DNA from: Cellulomonas gelida
Lineage (GTDB): Bacteria > Actinomycetota > Actinomycetes > Actinomycetales > Cellulomonadaceae
Direction of reading: 5' to 3'
NCBI RefSeq assembly: GCF_006538725.1
Contig: NZ_BJLQ01000006.1
Span: 1 to 64,000 of the forward strand
DNA length: 64,000 nucleotides
Position numbers and translations under genes: made by a program. Below are positions 56,540 through 64,000 of the stretch, piece after piece. The notes under the pieces are model-generated. The model searched no databases, was not told where the DNA came from, and saw only the letters and a list, made by a program, of their open reading frames with translations. Numbering within the stretch: position 1 is the first letter of the stretch; every line of letters begins with the position of its first letter.

Positions 56540-58222
56540 ATGGGCCACCTGGACGTGATGGGGGTCGGGTACGTCCTGCCCGACGGACGACCGCTGCTCG
56601 ACGACGTGACGTTCCGCGTCGCCGACGGTGCGCGCGTCGCGCTGATCGGGCCGAACGGCGTCGGCAAGTCCACGCTGCTGCGGATCGTCACGGACGACGA
56701 GCAGCCGCACGCCGGCTCGGTGGCGCGCAGCGGCGGCCTGGGTGTCATGCGCCAGGACGTGGGCCGCATCGACGACGAGCGCAGCGTGCGTGACCTGCTC
56801 GCCTCGCTCGCGCCGCGCGCGGTGGCCGACGCCGCGGCCGAGCTGGCCGCCGCCGAGCTCGCGATGATGGAGGTCGACGACGAGCCGGCGCAGATGCGCT
56901 ACGCCCAGGCCCTCGTCGACTGGGCGGACGTGGGCGGCTACGAGGCCGAGGCGGGCTGGGACCAGGTCACCGACGCGGTGCTGTCCATCCCGTTCGAGCG
57001 CGCGCAGTACCGCGAGGTGCGCACGCTGTCCGGCGGCGAGCAGAAGCGCCTGGTCCTCGAGGCGCTCCTGCGTGGCCCCGACGAGGTGCTCCTGCTCGAC
57101 GAGCCCGACAACGCGCTCGACGTGCCGACCAAGCGCTGGCTCGAGGACCAGCTCGTCGCGTCGTCGAAGACCGTGCTGCTCGTGAGCCACGACCGCGAGC
57201 TGCTCGCGAAGGTCGCCACGCACGTCGCCACGCTCGAGCCGTCGCCCGCGGGCGCCTCGGTGTGGGTGCACGGCGGAGGGTTCGGCACCTACCACCAGGC
57301 GCGTGAGGACCGGCGCAGCCGGGCCGACGAGCTGCTGCGCCGCTGGGAGGAGGACCACGCCAAGCTCAAGGCCCTCGTGCTCACGCTCAAGCAGCGCGCG
57401 ACGTTCAACGACGGCATGGCCTCGCGCTACCAGGCCGCGCAGACCCGCCTGCGCAAGTTCGAGGAGGCCGGGCCGCCCGCCGTGCGCGTCCAGGAGCAGT
57501 CGGTGAAGATGCGTCTGCGGGGCGGCCGGACGGCCAAGCGCGCGGTCGTCGCGCGGGACCTCGAGCTCACCGGGCTGATGCGGCCGTTCGACCTCGAGGT
57601 CTTCTACGGCGAGCGCGTCGCGGTGCTCGGCTCGAATGGCTCGGGCAAGTCGCACTTCCTGCGGTTGCTCGCTGCCGGCGGCTCCGACCCGGGGCCCGAG
57701 CACGAGCCCGCGGACGACGTCGTGGTGGCGCCCGTCGCCCACAGGGGCTCGGTGGTGCTCGGCTCGCGCGTGCGCCCGGGGTGGTTCGCGCAGAACCGCA
57801 CGCACCTCGACCTGGTGGGTCAGACGCTCCTGGAGGTGCTGCACCGCGGGGACGGGCACCGCTCGGGGCTCGGCCGCGAGCAGGCGAGCCGCGCGCTGGA
57901 CCGCTACGAGCTCGTGGGGCAGGCCGAGCAGCGCTACGAGACGCTCTCGGGCGGGCAGCAGGCGAGGTTCCAGATCCTGCTGCTCGAGCTGGGCGGGGCG
58001 ACGCTCCTGCTGCTCGACGAGCCGACCGACAACCTGGACCTGCACTCGGCCGAGGCGCTCGAGGACGGCCTCGCGGCCTTCGAGGGCACCGTGCTCGCGG
58101 TCACCCACGACCGGTGGTTCACGCGCACGTTCGACCGGTTCCTGGTCTTCGGCGCCGACGGCTCGGTCCGGGAGACGCCCGAGCCGGTGTGGGACGCGGG
58201 GCGCGTCGCACGCGTGCGCTGA
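56540..58222 (+). CDS. ABC-F family ATPase
   Basis: This 560-residue protein has two ATP-binding cassettes and no membrane part. First: GPNGVGKSTLL, LSGGEQKRLVLEALL, LLLDEPDNALD. Second: GSNGSGKSHFL, LSGGQQARFQILLLE, LLLDEPTDNLD. A charged linker joins them (about 250-335). ABC-F proteins act on stalled or drug-bound ribosomes. Signature motifs are intact. Whether it gives antibiotic resistance is not evident. Confidence 0.92.
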   Translation: MGHLDVMGVGYVLPDGRPLLDDVTFRVADGARVALIGPNGVGKSTLLRIVTDDEQPHAGSVARSGGLGVMRQDVGRIDDERSVRDLLASLAPRAVADAAAELAAAELAMMEVDDEPAQMRYAQALVDWADVGGYEAEAGWDQVTDAVLSIPFERAQYREVRTLSGGEQKRLVLEALLRGPDEVLLLDEPDNALDVPTKRWLEDQLVASSKTVLLVSHDRELLAKVATHVATLEPSPAGASVWVHGGGFGTYHQAREDRRSRADELLRRWEEDHAKLKALVLTLKQRATFNDGMASRYQAAQTRLRKFEEAGPPAVRVQEQSVKMRLRGGRTAKRAVVARDLELTGLMRPFDLEVFYGERVAVLGSNGSGKSHFLRLLAAGGSDPGPEHEPADDVVVAPVAHRGSVVLGSRVRPGWFAQNRTHLDLVGQTLLEVLHRGDGHRSGLGREQASRALDRYELVGQAEQRYETLSGGQQARFQILLLELGGATLLLLDEPTDNLDLHSAEALEDGLAAFEGTVLAVTHDRWFTRTFDRFLVFGADGSVRETPEPVWDAGRVARVR

Positions 58223-58228
58223 GCGTGG

Positions 58229-58254
58229 CGCTCGTGGTCAGGCGACCACGAGCG
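58229..58254. terminator. Bidirectional terminator between ABC-F and the exporter gene
   Basis: CGCTCGTGGTC pairs perfectly with GACCACGAGCG around AGGC. It begins 7 bases after the ABC-F stop and overlaps the last codons of the convergent exporter gene. Confidence 0.7.
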
Positions 58255-58834
58255 TCACGGCGAGCGCGGCCATGACGAGCGCGACGACGAGGTCGAGCAC
58301 CTGCCACGCACGCGGGCGTGCGAACAGGGGCGCCAAGCGCGTCGCCCCGAAGCCCAGCGCGCTGAACCAGGTGGCGCTCGCGAGCACCGCCCCGGCCCCG
58401 AACGCCCACACCGCGCTCTGCTGGTGTGCGAGCGACCCCAGCAGCACGACCGTGTCGAGGTACACGTGGGGGTTGAGGAACGTCAGGGCCAGGCACGTCA
58501 CGACGACCGCGCGCCGCGACGCAGGGCCCTCGGCGGCGGGGTCGAGCCGCGCCGGGTGTCGGGCGCGCCGGAGCGCGACGACGGCGAGATACGCGAGGAA
58601 CGCCGCGCCGAGCCACCGGGTCAGGCTCAGCGCCGTCGGGTGGGCGGCGACGAGCGGGCCGAGCCCCGCGATCCCGGCGAACACCAGCAGCAGGTCGCCC
58701 ACGGTGCACAGCGCGACGACCGGGACGACGTGCTCGCGGCGGATGCCCTGGCGCAGCACGAAGGCGTTCTGCGCGCCGATCGCGACGATCAGGCCGAGAC
58801 ACGCGAGGAAGCCGGCTGCCAGGGAGGGGATCAC
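58238..58834 (-). CDS. LysE/ArgO family amino-acid exporter
   Basis: This 198-residue membrane protein with five to six helices contains GLIVAIGAQNAFVLRQGIRR and LALTFLNPHVYLDTVVLLGS, the family signatures. It exports lysine or arginine. GTG 58834 is 7 bases from minus-strand TAGCGT (58847-58842). It is divergent from its likely activator at 58906. Confidence 0.9.
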   Translation of the reverse strand: MIPSLAAGFLACLGLIVAIGAQNAFVLRQGIRREHVVPVVALCTVGDLLLVFAGIAGLGPLVAAHPTALSLTRWLGAAFLAYLAVVALRRARHPARLDPAAEGPASRRAVVVTCLALTFLNPHVYLDTVVLLGSLAHQQSAVWAFGAGAVLASATWFSALGFGATRLAPLFARPRAWQVLDLVVALVMAALAVTLVVA

Positions 58835-58905
58835 CCGCAGGACGCTAAGGGCGCTCGCCAGGTGCAGTCCATCTCAGGTTTCTGCAGGACCATTAGCATC
58901 ACTTC

Positions 58906-58977
58906 ATGAACGTCGACCGCGCCAGGAACGTCGACCGCGCCATGAACGTCGACCGCGCCATGAACTTCGACCGCGCA
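58906..58977 (+). repeat. Four 18-bp direct repeats at the regulator's 5' end
   Basis: The unit ATGAACGTCGACCGCGCC occurs four times in a row with one or two changes per copy. It encodes MNVDRA, RNVDRA, MNVDRA, MNFDRA. Three copies begin with ATG, so there are three in-frame start options. Confidence 0.85.
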
Positions 58978-59868
58978 CAGCTGCGTGCGCTCGCGGCGGT
59001 GCTCGACGAGGGCACCTTCGAGGCGGCGGCGGCCCGGCTGCACGTCACTCCGTCCGCCGTCAGCCAGCGCGTGCGCGCGCTCGAGCAGCAGGCCGGGCGC
59101 GTGCTCGTCGTCCGGGCGCGCCCGTGCCGGGCGACCGAGCCTGGAACCGTGCTCGCCCGTCTCGCCGGGCAGCTCGCGCTGCTCGAGCACGACGCCGCGG
59201 CGCAGCTCGGCGGGCGCTCGGCCGGCGAGGACGGTGCTCGCGCCGCGTCTGCGACCCGCCTCGCGATCGCGGTCAACGCCGACTCCCTGTCGAGCTGGTT
59301 CCCCGCCGCGCTCGTCGGCCTGCCCGACGACGTGGTCGTGGACCTGCGCCGCGAGGACCAGGACCGCACCGCCGAGCTGCTGCGCGACGGCACCGTGACG
59401 GCGGCGGTCACGGCCGACGAGCACGCGGTGCAGGGCTGCCGGGTCCGCTCGCTCGGGGCGATGCGGTACGTCGCGGTCGCCGCGCCGGACGTGCACGAGC
59501 GCTGGTTCGCCGACGGCCCGACCGCGCACGCGCTCGAGCGGGCACCGGTGATCGCGTTCAACCGCACCGACGCGCTGCAGCACCGGTTCGCGGCGCGGCT
59601 CGCCGGGCGCCAGGTCGCGCCGCCGGTGCACCACGTGCCGTCGAACAGCGCGTTCGTCGAGCTCCTCCTGGCGGGGCTCGGCTGGGGCATGGTGCCGCAG
59701 GGCGCAGCGGAGCGGCCCGTCGCGGACGGGTCGCTCGTCGAGCTCGCCCGCGAGCCCTACCTGGACGTGCCGCTGTACTGGCAGCACTGGGCGCTGCGCA
59801 CGGCGACGCTGGACGACCTCACCGCGCGGGTCGTGCGGGCCGCGACCGCCGCGCTGCGCCCGGTGTGA
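58906..59868 (+). CDS. LysR-type regulator, LysG/ArgP-like
   Basis: This 320-residue regulator has its helix-turn-helix at about 28-75 (ALAAVLDEGTFEAAAARLHV then TPSAVSQRVRALEQQAGRVL) and a substrate-binding domain from about 105. Members activate the divergent exporter when lysine or arginine accumulate. ATG 58906 is 6 bases after TAGCAT (58894-58899). The first 24 residues are tandem repeats, so ATG 58942 or 58960 could also start the protein. Confidence 0.9.
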   Translation: MNVDRARNVDRAMNVDRAMNFDRAQLRALAAVLDEGTFEAAAARLHVTPSAVSQRVRALEQQAGRVLVVRARPCRATEPGTVLARLAGQLALLEHDAAAQLGGRSAGEDGARAASATRLAIAVNADSLSSWFPAALVGLPDDVVVDLRREDQDRTAELLRDGTVTAAVTADEHAVQGCRVRSLGAMRYVAVAAPDVHERWFADGPTAHALERAPVIAFNRTDALQHRFAARLAGRQVAPPVHHVPSNSAFVELLLAGLGWGMVPQGAAERPVADGSLVELAREPYLDVPLYWQHWALRTATLDDLTARVVRAATAALRPV

Positions 59869-59880
59869 CCAAGTCCTGTT

Positions 59881-59910
59881 TTGACCCCCGCCGAGGGGCG
59901 CAGGTAGTCT
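59881..59910 (+). promoter_or_regulatory. Promoter of rplM-rpsI
   Basis: TTGACC at 59881-59886 and TAGTCT at 59905-59910 are 18 bases apart. The leader of about 180 bases before rplM could hold an L13-type control element, but I cannot define one. Confidence 0.65.
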
Positions 59911-60092
59911 GTTGAGTCGTTGTGCGTCCCTGTCGTGCGCCCGTGGCTTCTCACCACGCGGACCGATGGTCAGGCCCGGTGCGTTCCCACTCTCCGGTCC
60001 GCGGATGCGCCACCGACAGCATCGACCGGTTCTGCGCGCCCGCGCGCCGAGCCCCGGTCGCCACACGGCAACACGAGACGAAGGCAACGACC

Positions 60093-60542
60093 GTGCGTAC
60101 GTACACCCCGAAGCCGGGCGAGATCGAGCGGAACTGGTACGTCATCGACGCGACCGATGTCGTCCTGGGCCGACTGGCCACCCACGTGGCCACGCTCCTC
60201 CGCGGCAAGCACAAGGCCACCTTCGCGCCCCACGTCGACGGCGGTGACTTCGTCATCGTCATCAACGCGGAGAAGGTCGCCCTCACCGGCAACAAGCGCG
60301 AGAACAAGCTCGCGTACCGCCACTCCGGCTACCCGGGCGGCCTGCGCGCCACCCCGTACACGGAGCTCCTGGCCAAGCACCCCGAGCGCGCGATCGAGAA
60401 GGCCGTTCGCGGCATGCTCCCCAAGAGCACGCTCGGCCGTCAGCAGCTCGGCAAGCTGAAGGTCTACGCCGGTGCGGCGCACCCGCACCAGGCGCAGCAG
60501 CCGAAGCCGTTCGAGATCACCCAGGTCGCGCAGCAGGCCTGA
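60093..60542 (+). CDS. rplM: 50S ribosomal protein L13
   Basis: This 149-residue early-assembly protein starts at GTG 60093 ([20 protein letters not shown]). [20 protein letters not shown] and [20 protein letters not shown] are conserved. rpsI follows after 33 bases. Confidence 0.97.
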   Translation: MRTYTPKPGEIERNWYVIDATDVVLGRLATHVATLLRGKHKATFAPHVDGGDFVIVINAEKVALTGNKRENKLAYRHSGYPGGLRATPYTELLAKHPERAIEKAVRGMLPKSTLGRQQLGKLKVYAGAAHPHQAQQPKPFEITQVAQQA

Positions 60543-60575
60543 GGCCGGCGCGAGTAGAGACGACAGGACACCCAC

Positions 60576-61061
60576 GTGGCAGAGACGACGGTCGACATCG
60601 ACCTCGAGGGCGAGACGCCCACCAGCTACACCTCCGAGACCTCGGCCCCCACGGGTCGGGGCCAGAGCATCACCGCCCCCGGGCAGGCCCTCGGCCGCCG
60701 CAAGGAGGCGATCGCTCGCGTTCGCCTGGTGCCCGGCACCGGCGAGTGGAAGATCAACGGCCGCACCCTCGAGGACTACTTCCCGAACAAGGTGCACCAG
60801 CAGCTCGTGAGCTCCCCGCTCAAGGTCGTCGACGTCGAGGGCCGTTTCGACGTCGTCGTCCGCGTGACGGGTGGCGGCACGTCCGGCCAGGCCGGCGCGG
60901 TGCGCCTGGGCATCGCCCGCGCGCTCAACGCCATCGACGCCGAGCACAACCGCCCGGCGCTCAAGAAGGCGGGCTTCCTCACGCGTGACGCGCGTGTGGT
61001 CGAGCGCAAGAAGGCCGGTCTCAAGAAGGCCCGCAAGGCGCCTCAGTACTCCAAGCGCTGA
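60576..61061 (+). CDS. rpsI: 30S ribosomal protein S9
   Basis: This 161-residue protein has the ordinary S9 core from about residue 38 ([20 protein letters not shown]) to the tail [12 protein letters not shown] that reaches P-site tRNA. The first 35 residues are an acidic Ser/Thr-rich extension common in actinobacteria. It starts at GTG 60576. Confidence 0.97.
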   Translation: MAETTVDIDLEGETPTSYTSETSAPTGRGQSITAPGQALGRRKEAIARVRLVPGTGEWKINGRTLEDYFPNKVHQQLVSSPLKVVDVEGRFDVVVRVTGGGTSGQAGAVRLGIARALNAIDAEHNRPALKKAGFLTRDARVVERKKAGLKKARKAPQYSKR

Positions 61062-61073
61062 TCCAGCGCGTGC

Positions 61074-61113
61074 CCGATGGCCCCGCCGGTCACCCGACCG
61101 GAGGGGCCATCGG
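61074..61113 (+). terminator. Terminator of rplM-rpsI
   Basis: CCGATGGCCCC pairs with GGGGCCATCGG, with inner CCGGTC/GACCGG, 12 bases after rpsI. Confidence 0.85.
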
Positions 61114-61193
61114 CGTCTGTGGGCCGCGACGCGCGGTCCGCTCCGCGGCCTGACCGGCCGCCCCCGCGCCCGGGAACCGGGCCGACGGGCCAG

Positions 61194-61199
61194 TAACGT
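61194..61199 (+). promoter_or_regulatory. Possible -10 of glmM-def
   Basis: TAACGT lies 28 bases before ATG 61228. No good -35 is seen at 17-18 bases. GAAGGGG is the ribosome site. Confidence 0.4.
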
Positions 61200-61227
61200 T
61201 GCACGCGCGACGACGAAGGGGTCTGAC

Positions 61228-62574
61228 ATGGGTCAGCTGTTCGGTACCGACGGGGTGCGCGGGCTCGCGAACCGTGACGTCACGGCGGAGCTCGCCCTCG
61301 ACCTGGCGGTCGCTGCGGCACACGTGCTCGGCTCGCGGGGCGAGTTCGAGGGGCACCGGCCGCGCGCGGTCGTGGGACGCGACTCGCGGGCGTCGGGCGA
61401 GTTCCTCGCCGCGGCGATCTCCGCGGGGCTCGCCTCCGCGGGCGTCGACGTGCACAACGTGGGCGTGCTGCCCACGCCGGCGGTCGCGTACCTCACGGCG
61501 AGCCTTGGCGTGGACATCGGCGTGGTGCTCTCCGCGTCGCACAACCCGATGCCGGACAACGGCATCAAGTTCCTCGCGAGCGGCGGGCACAAGCTCGACG
61601 ACGACCTCGAGGCCGCCATCGAGGCGCGCATCGGCGAGGACTGGGACCGTCCCCTCGGCGCCGCCGTGGGCCGCATCCGCGTCGACACCGGCGGCGCGGG
61701 CGACTCGTACGTCCAGCACCTCGTCGGGAGCATCGCCACGCCGCTGACGGGCCTGCGGATCGCGGTGGACTGCGCCAACGGAGCCGCGAGCGAGGTCGGC
61801 CCGGCCGCGCTGCGCGAAGCCGGCGCGGACGTCGTCGTGATCAACGCGTCGCCCGACGGCCGCAACATCAACGAGCTGTGCGGCTCGACCCACCCCGAGC
61901 AGCTGCAGGCGTTCGTCGTGGCCTCGGGTGCGGACCTCGGTGTCGCGTTCGACGGCGACGCGGACCGCTGCCTCGCGGTCGACAGCTTCGGCACGCTCGT
62001 CGACGGCGACCAGATCATGGGCGTGCTCGCCGTCGCGCTGCGCGACCAGGGCGAGCTCGCGGGCGACACGCTCGTCGCCACGGTGATGAGCAACCTCGGC
62101 CTGCGCCTCGCGATGGACGCGGTCGGCATCACGACGCTCGACACCGCGGTCGGTGACCGCTACGTGCTCGAGGCGATGCGCGCCGGCGGGTACACGCTCG
62201 GCGGCGAGCAGTCGGGCCACATCATCATGTCGAAGCACGCGACCACCGGCGACGGCGTGCTCACCGCGCTGCACCTCGCGTCGCGCGTCGCGGCGACGAG
62301 CACGCCGCTGCACGAGCTCGCGTCGATCGTCCAGCGCCTGCCGCAGACGCTCCTCAACGTCCCTGGTGTGGACAAGAACCGCACCGACGACGAGGCGCTG
62401 CTGGCGGCCGTGGCGGCCGCCGAGGCCCGCCTGGGCCGGACGGGCCGGGTGCTCCTGCGCCCCAGCGGCACCGAGCCGCTCGTGCGCGTGATGGTCGAGG
62501 CGGCGACGCAGGACGACGCCGACGCGGTGGCGGGCGAGCTCGCGGACGTCGTGCGGGACCGGTTGGCGCTGTGA
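61228..62574 (+). CDS. glmM: Phosphoglucosamine mutase
   Basis: This 448-residue enzyme makes glucosamine-1-phosphate for the cell wall. The catalytic Ser is in [17 protein letters not shown]. Also present are metal loop [11 protein letters not shown], sugar loop [11 protein letters not shown] and phosphate loop [13 protein letters not shown]. All four domains are complete. The N-terminus [20 protein letters not shown] is typical. It overlaps def by GTGA. Confidence 0.97.
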   Translation: MGQLFGTDGVRGLANRDVTAELALDLAVAAAHVLGSRGEFEGHRPRAVVGRDSRASGEFLAAAISAGLASAGVDVHNVGVLPTPAVAYLTASLGVDIGVVLSASHNPMPDNGIKFLASGGHKLDDDLEAAIEARIGEDWDRPLGAAVGRIRVDTGGAGDSYVQHLVGSIATPLTGLRIAVDCANGAASEVGPAALREAGADVVVINASPDGRNINELCGSTHPEQLQAFVVASGADLGVAFDGDADRCLAVDSFGTLVDGDQIMGVLAVALRDQGELAGDTLVATVMSNLGLRLAMDAVGITTLDTAVGDRYVLEAMRAGGYTLGGEQSGHIIMSKHATTGDGVLTALHLASRVAATSTPLHELASIVQRLPQTLLNVPGVDKNRTDDEALLAAVAAAEARLGRTGRVLLRPSGTEPLVRVMVEAATQDDADAVAGELADVVRDRLAL

Positions 62575-63221
62575 CGACGCTCGACGCCCAGCTCCGCGAC
62601 GAGGTGCTGCGGCTGATCGAGCGCGCGGGCGAGCGCACGGCGCCGATCGTCCGTGCGGGGCACCCCGTGCTCCGGGCGCTCGCGCGCCCGTACGACGGCC
62701 AGCTGGCCGACGACGAGCTCGCGGCCCTCGTCGCGCTGATGCACCGCACGATGCGCGCCGCGCCGGGTGTAGGGCTCGCGGCGCCGCAGGTCGGCCTGCC
62801 GCTCGCGCTCGCCGTGATCGAGGACGCCGGGGTGGCCGACGAGCGCGTCTCGGAGGTCCGCGAACGGGCGCCGCTGCCGTTCCGCGTCCTGGTCAACCCC
62901 TCCTACGAGCCGGTCGGCGACGCGCTCGCGTCGTTCTACGAGGGCTGCCTGTCCGTGCCCGCGTACCAGGCTGTCGTCGCGCGGCACCGTCAGGTGCGCC
63001 TCACGGGCGCCGACGAGACCGGTGCGCCGCTCGACGAGGTCGTCACGGGCTGGTCCGCGCGGATCGTCCAGCACGAGACCGACCACCTGCGCGGCACGCT
63101 CTACCTGGACCGCGCGGAGCTGCGCTCGCTCGCGGCCGCCGACGAGGTGGGCCTGCGCTGGGCGACCGAGCCGCGGCCTGAGGCCGCTTCGGCCGCGCTC
63201 GGGTTCGTCCTGCCCTCCTGA
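62571..63221 (+). CDS. def: Peptide deformylase
   Basis: This 216-residue metalloenzyme removes the N-formyl group. Motifs: [21 protein letters not shown] (Cys ligand) and [12 protein letters not shown] (two His ligands and catalytic Glu). It starts at GTG 62571 within the glmM stop. It has a C-terminal extension of about 25 residues. Confidence 0.95.
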   Translation: MTTLDAQLRDEVLRLIERAGERTAPIVRAGHPVLRALARPYDGQLADDELAALVALMHRTMRAAPGVGLAAPQVGLPLALAVIEDAGVADERVSEVRERAPLPFRVLVNPSYEPVGDALASFYEGCLSVPAYQAVVARHRQVRLTGADETGAPLDEVVTGWSARIVQHETDHLRGTLYLDRAELRSLAAADEVGLRWATEPRPEAASAALGFVLPS

Positions 63222-63432
63222 GCCCCGGAACCAGCGCCGCGCGCCGCGCGTTGGGCTGATCAGGGCCCCCGCGTCCTGCCTGCGGGTGCCGCGGGGTCGA
63301 ACCAGGGGTGACCTGCGGATGACCGGGGGTCGACCAGGGTGGTCACGGGTGCCGCCGCGGTCCGTGGCACCGTACGGTGGACCACGGGGCGATGCCCGTG
63401 GTCAGCGGACAGCCTCGGACGGACGGAGCGAG
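63222..63432 (+). promoter_or_regulatory. def-dedA spacer
   Basis: This 211-base gap has no gene. TACGGT at 63373-63378 is a possible -10 for the DedA gene, with no clear -35. The GC-rich part at 63222-63300 has weak inverted repeats only. Confidence 0.35.
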
Positions 63433-64000
63433 ATGGGTCTGGAGCAGTGGGCGCTCGATCTCGCGGGCTCGCCGTGGGTGTACCTGGCGATGTACCTGTT
63501 CGCGGCGATCGACGGGTTCTTCCCGCCGATCCCGAGCGAGTCCGTGGTGATCGCGCTGGCCGCGCTCGCAGTCGGCCCCGGCGGTGAGCCGTCGCTGTGG
63601 CTCCTGGTGCCCGTCGCCGCGGCGGGCGCCTTCACGGGGGACCAGATCGCCTACACGATCGGCTCGCGCGTGAAGGTGCACGAGCTGCGCCTGTTCCGCT
63701 CCGGCAAGGCGCAGGCCGCGCTCGCGTGGGCGGAGCGCGCCCTCGAGCGGCGCGGGGCGTCGTTCATCATCGCGGCCCGCTACATCCCGATCGGCCGCGT
63801 CGCGGTCAACATGACCGCCGGCGCGGTGCGCTACCCGCGGCGCCGGTTCACGCTCCTGGCGGGGATCGCCGCGATCACGTGGGCGTGCTACTCGACCGTG
63901 ATCGGCGTGAGCGCGGGTGCCGCGTTCCGCGACCACTCACCGCTGTGGGGCGTCGTCGTCGGCGTCATCGGCGGGGTGGTCATCGGGATCCTCGTCGACT
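63433..64000 (+). CDS. DedA/SNARE-associated family membrane protein, 3' end outside window
   Basis: The first 189 codons are visible. The marks are DGFFPPIPSESVVIALAALA, GAFTGDQIAYTIGS and the conserved ARYIPIGRVAVNMTAGA, with membrane helices before and after. DedA proteins are flippases or proton-dependent lipid transporters. GGAGCGAG precedes ATG 63433. Confidence 0.9.
   Translation, partial: MGLEQWALDLAGSPWVYLAMYLFAAIDGFFPPIPSESVVIALAALAVGPGGEPSLWLLVPVAAAGAFTGDQIAYTIGSRVKVHELRLFRSGKAQAALAWAERALERRGASFIIAARYIPIGRVAVNMTAGAVRYPRRRFTLLAGIAAITWACYSTVIGVSAGAAFRDHSPLWGVVVGVIGGVVIGILVD

Noticed and set aside
61173-61200. GGAAC and CGTT before glmM as an extracytoplasmic stress (ECF-type) promoter
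   Set aside because: The spacing (19 bases) is too long for the usual 15-17 base gap, so I listed only the possible -10.

Overview
The window is high-GC DNA with GTG and TTG starts, many overlapping stop/start codons and zinc-binding S14 (type Z) and L36 proteins. This fits an actinobacterium. The ribosomal-operon order, DUF5709-type and ABC-F genes and EspC-like secretion genes suggest Micrococcales, probably near Cellulomonas; the genus is an inference.

Layout. (1) 1-5534: an accessory locus with a 3'-truncated trypsin-like protease carrying PFTE repeats (minus strand), divergent from a three-gene operon for a sigma-70-like factor, a small beta-sandwich protein and a TPR-CHAT cysteine protease. 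(2) 5545-14797: the L10 leader, rplJ-rplL, then rpoB-rpoC. (3) 14849-17012: a compact cassette resembling a type VII secretion effector locus (YbaB/EspL-like, EspC-like, large helical effector, small last gene). (4) 17104-21837: rpsL-rpsG-fusA-tuf. (5) 21957-25143: a membrane-anchored protein, then a second secretion-type cassette whose effector has a complete calpain-type Cys/His/Asn site. (6) 25270-35594: the S10 and spc operons from rpsJ to rplO. (7) 36109-42423: secY-adk-map, infA-rpmJ-rpsM-rpsK and rpoA-rplQ. rpsD is absent between rpsK and rpoA, and a strong terminator sits there.

(8) 42503-59868: a mixed region with a VOC protein, a 1,512-residue Ig-repeat surface protein with an LATTG sorting signal, an alpha/beta hydrolase, two paralogous unknown proteins, a ROK-like kinase, truA, an AlkD-like protein, a P2-type cation ATPase, a CAP-domain protein, a DUF5709 protein, an ABC-F ATPase and a divergent lysE/lysG-type exporter-regulator pair. 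(9) 59881-64000: rplM-rpsI, glmM-def and the start of a DedA gene.

The core is the cell's transcription and translation machinery, read from a few strong promoters and closed by GC-rich hairpins. The accessory pieces sit at the joints between these conserved operons. Many accessory genes have a TANNNT-like -10 hexamer 6-8 bases before the start codon, which suggests leaderless mRNAs. The best candidates for undescribed biology are the sigma/CHAT/trypsin locus, the two effector cassettes set between ribosomal operons, and a 26-base leader motif shared by rpsL and rpsJ.
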